Shown here: positions 1 through 7,176 of the stretch, piece after piece
Position numbering within the stretch: the first letter of the stretch is position 1
Layout of the letters: every line of letters starts with the position of its first letter
DNA from: Gammaproteobacteria bacterium
GTDB taxonomy: Bacteria > Pseudomonadota > Gammaproteobacteria > Xanthomonadales > Xanthomonadaceae
Direction of reading: 5' to 3'
DNA length: 19,216 bases
Assembly (NCBI GenBank): GCA_030431185.1
Contig: JAUIJO010000021.1
Coordinates: 1 to 19,216, forward strand
The notes under the pieces: generated by a model
Told to the model about the DNA's origin: nothing
Database searches by the model: none
What the model saw: the letters and a program-made list of their open reading frames with translations, nothing else
Position numbers and translations under genes: made by a program

Positions 1-283
1 GCTCGAGCGCGGCCAGCGCGTCACCGAGCTGATGAAGCAGAAGCAGTACGCGCCGATGTCGATCGCCATGCAGGCGCTGTCGATCTACGCCGTCAACGAG
101 GGCTACCTGGACGACGTGCCGGTCAACAAGATCGGTGCCTTCGAGGAGGGCCTGCATGCGCACTTCACCAACACCCAGGGCGAGCTGATCGACAAGGTCA
201 ATGCCTCGGGCGCCTGGAACGACGAGATCGAAGCGGCGTTCAAGAAGGGCATCGAAGAGTTCACGAGCACCGGCTCTTACTGA
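1..283 (+). CDS. atpA: ATP synthase F1 subunit alpha, C-terminal fragment
   Basis: This is the last 93 codons of the alpha subunit of the F1F0-ATP synthase, open at the left edge of the window (first complete codon at position 2). The visible protein reads LERGQRVTELMKQKQYAPMS and continues as the C-terminal helical domain that packs beside the beta subunits. The segment around YAVNEGYLDDVPVNKIGAFE is typical of proteobacterial alpha subunits. The stop is TGA at 281-283. The gene is followed by atpG, atpD and atpC, the usual order of the operon. The nucleotide-binding domain and the start lie outside the window. Confidence 0.95.
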   Translation, partial: LERGQRVTELMKQKQYAPMSIAMQALSIYAVNEGYLDDVPVNKIGAFEEGLHAHFTNTQGELIDKVNASGAWNDEIEAAFKKGIEEFTSTGSY

Positions 284-288
284 ACCGG

Positions 289-377
289 TGTGATTGGTGA
301 TGGGTGATTGGTGATTCGCAACGGCAACACGCAGGCGAATCGCCCCTCCCATCACGAATGACCCATCACGAATCACG
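289..377. repeat. Imperfect inverted repeat of GTGATT units between atpA and atpG
   Basis: The 115-bp atpA-atpG gap holds a left arm at 289-315 made of GTGATTGG/GTGATGGG units. Its right arm, at 351-377, matches the reverse complement at 23 of 27 positions. A nested 7-bp pair, GATTCGC (313-319) and GCGAATC (335-341), lies inside. The transcript could form a long stem-loop between the two genes. The right side runs into two copies of GCGAGCG (378-384, 387-393) that occupy the place of the atpG ribosome binding site. Such repeats resemble intergenic elements common in Xanthomonadaceae genomes; that family assignment is from memory. Confidence 0.75.
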
Positions 378-398
378 GCGAGCGTAGCGAGCGAATAC

Positions 399-1262
399 AT
401 GGCAGGCGGACGCGAAATCAAAACCAAGATCAAGAGCGTGCAGAACACCCGCAAGGTGACGCGTGCGCTCGAGATGGTCTCGGCCTCAAAGATCCGCAAG
501 GCGCAGGACCGTATGCGCGCCTCGCGCCCGTACGCCCGCGTGATGAAGCAGGTGATCGGCCACCTCGCCCAGGCGAACACCGACTACCAGCATCCCTTCC
601 TGGAGGAGCGCGCCGAGGTCAAGCGCGTGGGCTACCTGATCGTGTCCTCCGACCGGGGCCTGGCGGGCGGCCTGAACAACAACATGTTCCGCAAGCTGCT
701 GGCGGAGTTCCGCGGCTGGCAGGACAAGGGCGTCGACGTCGACGTCGTCACCATCGGCCAGAAGGCCTCGGTGTACTTCCGTCGCCTCAAGGTGAACATG
801 GTGGGCTCCGTGACCCACCTGGGCGACCAGCCCAGGCTCGAGCAGATCGTCGGCGTGGTCAAGGTGATGCTCGACGGCTACAGCGAAGGCAATCTCGATC
901 GCGTGTTCGTCTGCTACAACGACTTCATCAACACGATGACCCAGCGCGCCACCTTCGACCAGTTGCTGCCGCTGCCCAAGCCAGAGTCGCAGGTCGCACG
1001 GCACGACTGGGACTACATCTACGAACCCGATCCGGCCGCCGTGCTCGACACCGTGCTGACCCGTTACGTGGAGTCGCTGGTCTACCAGGCGGTCCTGGAG
1101 AACGTGGCCTCCGAACATGCCGCGCGCATGGTGGCGATGAAGGCGGCCTCGGACAACGCGAGCAAGATGATCGGCACGCTGCAGCTGGTCTACAACAAGG
1201 CCCGCCAGGCGGCGATCACCCAGGAAATCTCGGAAATCGTCGGCGGCGCCGCCGCGGTGTAA
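399..1262 (+). CDS. atpG: ATP synthase F1 subunit gamma
   Basis: This 287-residue protein is the central rotor shaft of the F1 sector. It couples proton flow through F0 to catalysis in the alpha3beta3 ring on the cytoplasmic side of the membrane. The N-terminus MAGGREIKTKIKSVQNTRKV is the conserved first helix. The signature segment near the C-terminus (SEHAARMVAMKAASDNA) and the closing helix ending ITQEISEIVGGAAAV complete the antiparallel coiled coil. Length is normal for the family. The ATG at 399 fits the family N-terminus. It has no classical Shine-Dalgarno sequence, only a GCGAG-rich element just upstream that belongs to the intergenic repeat. It is the second operon gene in view, after atpA. 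Confidence 0.97.
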   Translation: MAGGREIKTKIKSVQNTRKVTRALEMVSASKIRKAQDRMRASRPYARVMKQVIGHLAQANTDYQHPFLEERAEVKRVGYLIVSSDRGLAGGLNNNMFRKLLAEFRGWQDKGVDVDVVTIGQKASVYFRRLKVNMVGSVTHLGDQPRLEQIVGVVKVMLDGYSEGNLDRVFVCYNDFINTMTQRATFDQLLPLPKPESQVARHDWDYIYEPDPAAVLDTVLTRYVESLVYQAVLENVASEHAARMVAMKAASDNASKMIGTLQLVYNKARQAAITQEISEIVGGAAAV

Positions 1263-1274
1263 GGGCAGCGGTGG

Positions 1275-1341
1275 GTGGTTCGACGCCCGTGATCCGACGA
1301 GAGCAGCGTCCCGCGCCTTCCGGATCACAGCCCTGAACCAC
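1275..1341. repeat. Nested inverted repeats between atpG and atpD
   Basis: The 154-bp atpG-atpD gap contains two nested perfect pairs. GTGGTTC (1275-1281) pairs with GAACCAC (1335-1341), and inside it GTGATCCG (1289-1296) pairs with CGGATCAC (1321-1328). The right side continues with CGAATCTCGAATCAC, whose units resemble those in the atpA-atpG gap. A folded intercistronic RNA is likely. The atpD ribosome binding site (GGAG, 1405-1408) lies well outside the structure and stays free. Confidence 0.65.
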
Positions 1342-1416
1342 GAATCTCGAATCACAAGCAATCAGACAGGCAGCGCAAGCCGCCGAACCGAACAAAGTTA
1401 AACCGGAGCAATCACA

Positions 1417-2817
1417 ATGAGCCAGGGCAAGATCGTTCAGATCATCGGTGCCGTCGTAGACGTCGAGTTTCCGCGCGCCGAAGTGCCGAGGGTGTACGAC
1501 GCGCTGAAGGTCGAGAACACCGAAATCACGCTGGAAGTCCAGCAGCAGTTGGGCGACGGCGTCGTGCGCACGATCGCGCTCGGCTCGACCGACGGCCTCA
1601 AGCGCAACCTGGTGGCCAACAACACCGGCAAGGCGATCTCGGTGCCGGTCGGCGCCGGCACCCTGGGCCGCATCATGGACGTGCTGGGCCGCCCGATCGA
1701 CGAGGCCGGCGAAGTCGAGTCCACCGACCGTTGGGAAATCCACCGCGACGCGCCGAGCTACGAAGAGCAGGCCGCGACCAGCGAGCTGCTCGAGACCGGC
1801 ATCAAGGTCATCGACCTGATGTGCCCGTTCGCCAAGGGCGGCAAGGTCGGCCTGTTCGGTGGCGCCGGCGTCGGCAAGACCGTCAACATGATGGAGCTGA
1901 TCAACAACATCGCCAAGGCGCACGAAGGCCTGTCGGTGTTCGCCGGCGTGGGCGAGCGTACCCGCGAGGGCAACGACTTCTACCACGAGATGAAGGACTC
2001 CAACGTCCTCGACAAGGTGGCGATGGTCTACGGCCAGATGAACGAGCCGCCGGGCAACCGCCTGCGCGTCGCCCTGACCGGCCTGACCATGGCCGAGTAC
2101 TTCCGCGACGAGAAGGACGAGTCCGGCAAGGGCCGCGACGTGCTGTTCTTCGTCGACAACATCTACCGCTACACGCTGGCCGGCACCGAGGTCTCGGCAC
2201 TGCTGGGCCGCATGCCGTCGGCGGTGGGCTACCAGCCGACCCTGGCCGAGGAAATGGGCGTCCTGCAGGAGCGCATCACCTCGACCAAGACCGGTTCGAT
2301 CACCTCCATCCAGGCCGTCTACGTGCCCGCCGACGATTACACCGATCCGTCGCCGGCCACCACCTTCGCCCACCTGGATTCCACCGTGGCCCTGTCGCGC
2401 AGCATCGCGTCGCTGGGTATCTACCCGGCCGTCGATCCGCTGGATTCGACCTCGCGCATGATGGACCCGAACGTGATCGGCAACGAGCATTACGACACCG
2501 CCCGTCGCGTGCAGATGACGCTCCAGAAGTACAAGGAGCTCAAGGACATCATCGCGATCCTGGGCATGGACGAGCTGTCGGAAGAAGACAAGCAGGCCGT
2601 GTCGCGCGCGCGCAAGATCGAGCGCTTCTTCTCGCAGCCGTTCCACGTGGCCGAAGTGTTCACCGGCTCGCCGGGCAAGTACGTGTCGCTGAAGGACACC
2701 ATCCGCGGCTTCAAGGGCATCGTGGAAGGCGAGTACGACCATCTTCCGGAGCAGGCCTTCTACATGGTCGGCACCATCGACGAGGCCGTCGAGAAGGCCA
2801 AGAAGATCACGGGTTGA
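1417..2817 (+). CDS. atpD: ATP synthase F1 subunit beta
   Basis: This 466-residue protein is the catalytic subunit of F1, making ATP from ADP and phosphate at the alpha-beta interfaces. The Walker A motif GGAGVGKT is at residues 148-155. The catalytic glutamate is in GVGERTR (Glu180) and Walker B is DVLFFVD (241-247). The DELSEEDK loop of the C-terminal domain is present. The N-terminal beta-barrel starts MSQGKIVQIIGAVVDVEF, as in other proteobacteria, and the length is typical. The ATG at 1417 has a good GGAG Shine-Dalgarno sequence 8 nt upstream, better than those of atpG and atpC. That agrees with the higher synthesis needed for three beta copies per complex. Confidence 0.98.
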   Translation: MSQGKIVQIIGAVVDVEFPRAEVPRVYDALKVENTEITLEVQQQLGDGVVRTIALGSTDGLKRNLVANNTGKAISVPVGAGTLGRIMDVLGRPIDEAGEVESTDRWEIHRDAPSYEEQAATSELLETGIKVIDLMCPFAKGGKVGLFGGAGVGKTVNMMELINNIAKAHEGLSVFAGVGERTREGNDFYHEMKDSNVLDKVAMVYGQMNEPPGNRLRVALTGLTMAEYFRDEKDESGKGRDVLFFVDNIYRYTLAGTEVSALLGRMPSAVGYQPTLAEEMGVLQERITSTKTGSITSIQAVYVPADDYTDPSPATTFAHLDSTVALSRSIASLGIYPAVDPLDSTSRMMDPNVIGNEHYDTARRVQMTLQKYKELKDIIAILGMDELSEEDKQAVSRARKIERFFSQPFHVAEVFTGSPGKYVSLKDTIRGFKGIVEGEYDHLPEQAFYMVGTIDEAVEKAKKITG

Positions 2818-2823
2818 TCGGCC

Positions 2824-2944
2824 GGGAATCCGGAACAGTCATTAGGGAATCGCAAGGGCGGGAACTGGATACGGGACATCGCGGTCATGGCATGAGCGGC
2901 AGGATGAGGCTCTTCCATTCCCCATTCCCCATTCCCCACTCCCG
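2824..2944. repeat. GGGAAT/ATTCCCC repeat element between atpD and atpC
   Basis: The 148-bp atpD-atpC gap carries dispersed GGGAAT units on its left (2824-2829, 2845-2850, and GGGAAC at 2859-2864). On its right is a 7-bp tandem array, three exact ATTCCCC copies at 2917-2937 plus a degenerate ACTCCCG at 2938-2944. The two sides are complementary and could pair in the transcript. The array abuts the small hairpin holding the atpC ribosome binding site. GGGAAT arrays of this type are common between genes in Xanthomonadaceae (from memory); they do not look coding. Confidence 0.75.
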
Positions 2945-2962
2945 CCTCGCGACAAGCGAGGC
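2944..2962 (+). promoter_or_regulatory. Hairpin covering the atpC ribosome binding site
   Basis: GCCTCGC (2944-2950) and GCGAGGC (2956-2962) form a perfect 7-bp stem with loop GACAA. The right arm contains the only Shine-Dalgarno-like purine run before the atpC ATG at 2966. When folded, the ribosome binding site would be paired. This could lower epsilon synthesis relative to beta, as the 1:3 stoichiometry of the complex requires. The effect on translation is inferred. Confidence 0.55.
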
Positions 2963-2965
2963 AAT

Positions 2966-3388
2966 ATGAGCACCATCCGTTGCGACATCGTGAGCGCCGA
3001 GAACGAGATCTTCCATGGTGAGGCCGAACTGGTCGTCGCCACCGGTGAGATGGGCGAGCTGGGCATCGCGCCCAAGCACGCGCCGCTGATCACGCGGCTC
3101 AAGCCCGGCAAGGTCGTGGTGACCCTGCCCGGCGGGGAGCAGCTCGACTTCGCGATCTCCGGTGGCATCCTCGAGGTGCAGCCGCAGGTCGTGACCGTGC
3201 TGGCCGACACCGCGGTGCGCGCCGAGGACATCGACGAGGCCGCGGTGCGGGCCGCCAAGGACGAGGCCGAGCGCATCCTGGCCAACCGTGGCGAACAGAT
3301 GGAGATCGCGGAGGCACAGGCCAAGCTGGCCGAAGCGATGGCGCAGCTCCAGGCGCTCGAGCGCCTGCGCCGGAACATGAAGCACTGA
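2966..3388 (+). CDS. atpC: ATP synthase F1 subunit epsilon
   Basis: This 140-residue protein is the epsilon subunit. It sits at the foot of the gamma shaft and can block ATP hydrolysis through its C-terminal helices. Residues 1 to about 85 form the beta-sandwich (MSTIRCDIVSAENEIFHGEA, then GELGIAPKHAPLIT and GGILEVQPQVVTVLADTA). Residues 90-138 form the alanine- and glutamate-rich helical hairpin ending LQALERLRRNMKH. The length is normal and the start fits the family. It is the last gene of the operon and is followed 25 bp later by an intrinsic terminator. Confidence 0.97.
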   Translation: MSTIRCDIVSAENEIFHGEAELVVATGEMGELGIAPKHAPLITRLKPGKVVVTLPGGEQLDFAISGGILEVQPQVVTVLADTAVRAEDIDEAAVRAAKDEAERILANRGEQMEIAEAQAKLAEAMAQLQALERLRRNMKH

Positions 3389-3413
3389 TCGTCCCTTGCA
3401 TCGACGAGCGAAG

Positions 3414-3441
3414 ACGCCGGCACCGCCGGCGTTTTTTTTTT
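3414..3441 (+). terminator. Intrinsic terminator of the atp operon
   Basis: A perfect 8-bp GC-rich stem, ACGCCGGC (3414-3421) and GCCGGCGT (3425-3432) with loop ACC, runs directly into ten T residues (3432-3441). On the minus strand no T tract follows the stem, so it should stop only the atp transcript. The next 188 bp, to 3629, hold no gene I can support. Confidence 0.92.
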
Positions 3442-3629
3442 GGCGCTTCCCCTGCGCACGATGGGGAAGGCGCGGGGATGCATGCAGGGAGTCGCGCGTG
3501 TCGGGGGGGAGCGCATTAATGGTCTTTGCCGGATCGACGGCCCTGGGGCGGCAGGCATCGGGGGCGCATCGTGTGGGCTGCCGATTTCCGGCGCCGGTGG
3601 ACCCATGCCCGGTCTATGCCCCCCTCTTC

Positions 3630-4631
3630 CTATTCCCGCTCCCGCTTCCGCTCTCGCGGCCGCTGCACCAGCATCGGATGGATCGGCAGGCGCGGCTCCG
3701 CGGCGACGTCGTGGTTGAGCCATGACAACAGCAACTGCACGCCCAGGATCAGCGGCAATGCCGCCAGCATCACCGTGCCGGCGGTGGCGGCTTCGCCGCT
3801 GTGGATCGACATCCACCAATGCCAGGCGCCGAAGCCGAGCCCGAACAGCATGAGCGGCACGGCCAGCAGCAGTTCGACGGATGCGATGGAGGAGTTGCGC
3901 AGCAGGTAGCCCGTGGCCACGCGCCTGAGGAAGTTGCGCAGGTTGCCGGCCAGGAACGGGCCCACCATCCGCATCGGCCGGAGGCTGGAAACCTCGTCCG
4001 CGTAGCGTGCGGCCATGGGCAGCTCGGCGACGACGGCGCGCAGCGCGTTCAGGTGGTACAGCAGGTCGGACTCGAAGAAGTAACGGCGCGCGAGTCGGTC
4101 CAGGTCGAGTTCGGCCAGCACGCTGGCATGGATCGCGGTGAACCCGTTGGTCGGGTCGAGCAGCTGCCAGTAGCCGCTGGAGGCCTTGGTCAGGAAGGAC
4201 AGGCAGGCATTGCCGACGAGTCGCACCGGGGGCATGCCGCGCAGGTACGACAAGCGATGAAAACGGTTGCCCTTTGCGTAGTCCGCCTTGCCGCTGCGGA
4301 TGGGCTGTATCAGGGCGGGGATCAGGGACGGATCCATCTGGCCGTCCCCGTCCAGCTTGACGATGATCTCCGCGCCCGCCTCGAGCGCCGCCCTGTAGCC
4401 GGTGGCCACCGCGCCGCCCACGCCCTGGTTGGACACGTGCAACCGCACGTGGACGCGCGGATCCGACGTGCCGGTGCGGACCCGTTCGCCGCTGCCGTCG
4501 GGGCACGCGTCGTCGACCACGAAGATGCGGTCCACTTCCGGCCCGATGCGCGCGAGCAGGGGCAGGATCGCGTCCGCGACCCGATAGCAGGGCACGACCA
4601 CGGCGATGCGGCAGGAATACGAGGTCGCCAT
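3630..4631 (-). CDS. GT2 glycosyltransferase, GtrB/DPM1-like
   Basis: This 333-residue membrane-anchored family 2 glycosyltransferase probably moves a sugar from a nucleotide donor onto undecaprenyl phosphate at the cytoplasmic face. The GT-A fold starts at IAVVVPCYRVADAI (9-22). It has VVDDACPDGSG (38-48), the metal-binding KLDGDGQMDP (92-101) and DPTNGFTAI (159-167). Two hydrophobic segments follow near 252-274 and 285-306, the C-terminal pair expected of GtrB-type enzymes. The last ten residues, RPRERKRERE, are highly charged and come from a purine-rich repetitive stretch. The gene starts 4 bp after the GtrA-like gene, with a closely spaced GAGG before the ATG. The sugar is unknown. Confidence 0.85.
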   Translation of the reverse strand: MATSYSCRIAVVVPCYRVADAILPLLARIGPEVDRIFVVDDACPDGSGERVRTGTSDPRVHVRLHVSNQGVGGAVATGYRAALEAGAEIIVKLDGDGQMDPSLIPALIQPIRSGKADYAKGNRFHRLSYLRGMPPVRLVGNACLSFLTKASSGYWQLLDPTNGFTAIHASVLAELDLDRLARRYFFESDLLYHLNALRAVVAELPMAARYADEVSSLRPMRMVGPFLAGNLRNFLRRVATGYLLRNSSIASVELLLAVPLMLFGLGFGAWHWWMSIHSGEAATAGTVMLAALPLILGVQLLLSWLNHDVAAEPRLPIHPMLVQRPRERKRERE

Positions 4632-4635
4632 GGCC

Positions 4636-5019
4636 TCAGCGATAGATCCAGTGGCGCGCGAGCAGGAAGCTCAACACGGCCAACGAGGCTTCGACGACGG
4701 GTTTCGCCAACCATGCCCAGGCCAGCCCCGGACCGTCGGCTATGCCGGCGATGACCGCGGTGCTCAATGCGGTCAATGCCACCCAGACGACGAGGAAACG
4801 GACCAGGCGCACACCGCCCAACCGGGCTTCGCCGTTCTCGGCGAACGTGAAACGGCCATTGAGCCAGAAGCCCAGGCAGGCCCCGCTGACGCGTGCCCCG
4901 AGGTTCGACATGGCGGGCTCGAGTCCGAGCGCGCTCAGCCCCACGAACACGGCCCAGTCGACCAGCACCTGCAGCAGCCCGATCAGGATGAAATACCTGC
5001 CTTGCCTGACCAGGCTCAT
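4636..5019 (-). CDS. GtrA-like membrane protein
   Basis: This 127-residue protein has four predicted membrane helices and the GtrA pattern. It opens with RQGRYFILIGLLQVLVDWAV, and a second helix carries GFWLNGRFTF, the most recognisable family segment. Two more helices follow, and the end is FLLARHWIYR. GtrA proteins are thought to help flip undecaprenyl-linked sugars across the inner membrane. I chose the ATG at 5019 because it overlaps the stop of the upstream gene in an ATGA arrangement, which favours translational coupling. An upstream ATG at 5055 would add 12 basic residues. The GT2 gene follows 4 bp downstream. Confidence 0.82.
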   Translation of the reverse strand: MSLVRQGRYFILIGLLQVLVDWAVFVGLSALGLEPAMSNLGARVSGACLGFWLNGRFTFAENGEARLGGVRLVRFLVVWVALTALSTAVIAGIADGPGLAWAWLAKPVVEASLAVLSFLLARHWIYR

Positions 5020-7058
5020 GGCGCAGCGGATCCTGGCGCGTCGGGCAAGCGCCACAGTTCGGCGTCGCCCAGGGTATCCACGCGGCGCGCGTGGCTCGCC
5101 GCCAGGCCCCGCCGCAACGCAGGACTGGCCTGCGCGGGAACGACGAGCACCCAGCGCGCGTCGCTCAGCGCGAACAGCGCGTTCCAGCCTGCGCCCGACG
5201 GGTCGGCTTCGGCGGCGATGCGTGCGGCCCTGAGGGTGGGGTCGTGTTCGAGCACGCCCCGTCCCCGTCCCGCGAGTTCCGCGGTGTAGCTCCGCTCGGG
5301 CGAGGTGGCGAGCACGAGGCCATCGTCACCGGCCGGTATCCGCCGCAGCAGCAGGCGCTCGGGCACGTAGTGGGGGTAGATCCGGGTCTCGTCGCCCAGC
5401 GTGCGGAGCGTGCGCTTGAATGCCGCGGAATGATGGAGCCAGCCGGCGTTGGCCTGGAACGCGAGGTTCAGCACGCACAGGCCGACGAACACGCAGGCGA
5501 AGGCGCGTGGTCCCCAGGTGTCGCGGGCGGCCGGTACCAGCAGCACGGTAAGGAGCAGCAAGCCCGGGTAGGCGTAGCGCGCGTACTGCAGTGGCAGCAG
5601 CGGCAACAGGACCACGCCGGTGATGGCGAGGGCGATGCCGCGGCTGGAAGGACGGAGCAGCGCGAGCAGCCAGGCGCCCGACAGCGCCAGCGTGGTGAAA
5701 CCCAGGCCGCCCTTGAAGGCCTCGACGTATCGCGGGGTGTCGAAGCTCATGTCCCAGAGGAGCGCGATGTCGAAACCGGCCTCCCAGCGGGCGTCCCGGT
5801 AGGGTTCGGCGGGAAAGTACGGCGAGGCGAACACATCGTTGAACAGGGGCAGGAACGGGTTGCCCGTATGCCACCACGAGAACGCGAAACTCGAGCAGCC
5901 CAGGACCCCCACGGCCACGATGGCCAGCGGCACGCGCTTCCAATCCATGTCGCGCCGGTGCCGCCAGGCCGCGTAGGCCAGCAGCGGCAGCGCGGACAGC
6001 GCGTGCATGGTCTTGAGTGCCAGCAATCCGGCGAACAGGATGGCCGCGGGCAGCAGCCAGCGCCGCGTGTCCGACAGCACCACCGCCAGCAGGGCGAAGA
6101 GCAGCGCAGTCGCCGGCAACTCGGTCTGCATGCCCGCCGCCATCCATACCAGGGGCGGGAAACTGGCGACCAGGGCCACGCAGGCCCAGCGTTCGACGGG
6201 ATCGGCGGCCAGGCGCGCGCTGGTGGCCCAGGCCAGCGGGAACACGAGCAGCAGCCACAGGGCATCGACTGCGCCACGGGCGTGCTGCCCGGCGAGCACC
6301 GCCGCGATGCCCTGCAGGGTGTCGCCCAGCCACGGGGCGAACGCCCAGACCTGGTGCGACGCATCCGGCAGGTAGCGGGCATGCATCAGCAGCGCGCTGG
6401 GCAGGCCCAGGTGGTAGGCCAGGTCGTCCGCCTGCATGGTCGGCAGCCAGCACGCGGTCGTCGCCAAGCCCGCGAGGGTCGTCGCGAAAGCGGCCCAGCG
6501 TGGCGCGCCGGCGATGGCGTCGACCACGTCCCGGCGCGTCTCCACCCACGCGTCCCGCAGGGCATGGCGGCGCAGCAGGGCCACGCCCAGCAGCAGCGCA
6601 TACCAAAGCGGCGCGACATGGATCGGCAAGGACAGCACCCAGCCCGTGGCGCCACCCAGCACCACCAGTCCAATGCCCGTGGCGACTGCGTACCGTGCGG
6701 GGATGTCGGCGGGAAGCCGCCAGGATCCCAGGGCGAGCGCGGCGCCCCCCAGGACCACGGCCGCCAGCACCTGCAGGGGGCCGACGAAGACCAGCAGGGC
6801 GAGCCCCCAGACGGTCATGAGCGCGAGCGCACGACTGCAGCGCAGCACGCGCGCCAGCGGCCACGCCAGTGCGTGGGCGGCCAGCGCCAGCAACAGGGAG
6901 AGGCCCAGCCGCTCCCAGGGCAGCGCATTCCACATCCGATGGGCGACGAATCCCGCCCCCATCAGCGCCAATCCCGCTGCCGCGATCGCAAGAGACGTCC
7001 GTGTGCTGGGAAGTCGGGCGGCTGTCATGGGCTCGGCATGCCGGGGGTTCGCCATCAT
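5016..7058 (-). CDS. Multi-pass membrane protein, putative GT-C type glycosyltransferase
   Basis: This protein of about 680 residues has many hydrophobic helices and a soluble C-terminal part of roughly 130 residues. After about five N-terminal helices comes a loop with QADDLAYHLGLPSALL (Asp-Asp near residues 211-212). An acidic pair in an outer loop is typical of GT-C enzymes that use lipid-linked sugars. I do not recognise a named family. Its place as first gene before GtrA-like and GtrB-like genes supports a role as the periplasmic transferase of a three-component system. The start is uncertain: ATGs at 7058, 7055 and 7028 are in frame, none with a strong ribosome binding site. Longer versions would run into glmU. 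The alternative is a membrane protein without transferase activity. Confidence 0.7.
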   Translation of the reverse strand: MMANPRHAEPMTAARLPSTRTSLAIAAAGLALMGAGFVAHRMWNALPWERLGLSLLLALAAHALAWPLARVLRCSRALALMTVWGLALLVFVGPLQVLAAVVLGGAALALGSWRLPADIPARYAVATGIGLVVLGGATGWVLSLPIHVAPLWYALLLGVALLRRHALRDAWVETRRDVVDAIAGAPRWAAFATTLAGLATTACWLPTMQADDLAYHLGLPSALLMHARYLPDASHQVWAFAPWLGDTLQGIAAVLAGQHARGAVDALWLLLVFPLAWATSARLAADPVERWACVALVASFPPLVWMAAGMQTELPATALLFALLAVVLSDTRRWLLPAAILFAGLLALKTMHALSALPLLAYAAWRHRRDMDWKRVPLAIVAVGVLGCSSFAFSWWHTGNPFLPLFNDVFASPYFPAEPYRDARWEAGFDIALLWDMSFDTPRYVEAFKGGLGFTTLALSGAWLLALLRPSSRGIALAITGVVLLPLLPLQYARYAYPGLLLLTVLLVPAARDTWGPRAFACVFVGLCVLNLAFQANAGWLHHSAAFKRTLRTLGDETRIYPHYVPERLLLRRIPAGDDGLVLATSPERSYTAELAGRGRGVLEHDPTLRAARIAAEADPSGAGWNALFALSDARWVLVVPAQASPALRRGLAASHARRVDTLGDAELWRLPDAPGSAAP

Positions 7059-7141
7059 ATCAGCGCGATCCGCGTTGGCCGGCGTCGTGGCGGAGCCCGG
7101 ACGCGTCGCCGCGACGGGGCGACCCCGGCGGCGTGCCGGGC

Positions 7142-7147
7142 TAGAAT
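7142..7147 (+). promoter_or_regulatory. Possible -10 element for glmU
   Basis: TAGAAT stands 30 bp upstream of the chosen glmU start and matches the -10 consensus at 5 of 6 positions. I see no good -35 box; the best-placed hexamer, near 7119-7124, is weak. The gap between glmU and the divergent membrane-protein gene is only about 118 bp, so promoters for both directions must lie here. Confidence 0.35.
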
Positions 7148-7176
7148 CCCGGGGAACCTCGACAGCGATGCCTCCC

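Noticed and set aside
1216..2742. Long minus-strand open frame of 508 codons opposite atpD, and similar long frames opposite atpG
   Set aside because: They mirror the strongly coding + strand genes. The translations are rich in His, Arg, Val and Asp runs without any domain, as expected from antisense frames in GC-rich DNA.
2917..2944. The ATTCCCC tandem array considered as a CRISPR-like repeat
   Set aside because: Units are 7 bp and directly contiguous, with no spacers and no cas genes.
3446..3469. Hairpin CTTCCCC / GGGGAAG considered as terminator for the glycosylation cassette
   Set aside because: Read on the minus strand it is followed by an A tract, not a T tract, so it lacks the intrinsic terminator signature.
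3396..3909. Several + strand open frames in and after the 188-bp gap behind the atp terminator
   Set aside because: They start at or just after the terminator, lack ribosome binding sites and run into the antisense of the GT2 gene; no family features.
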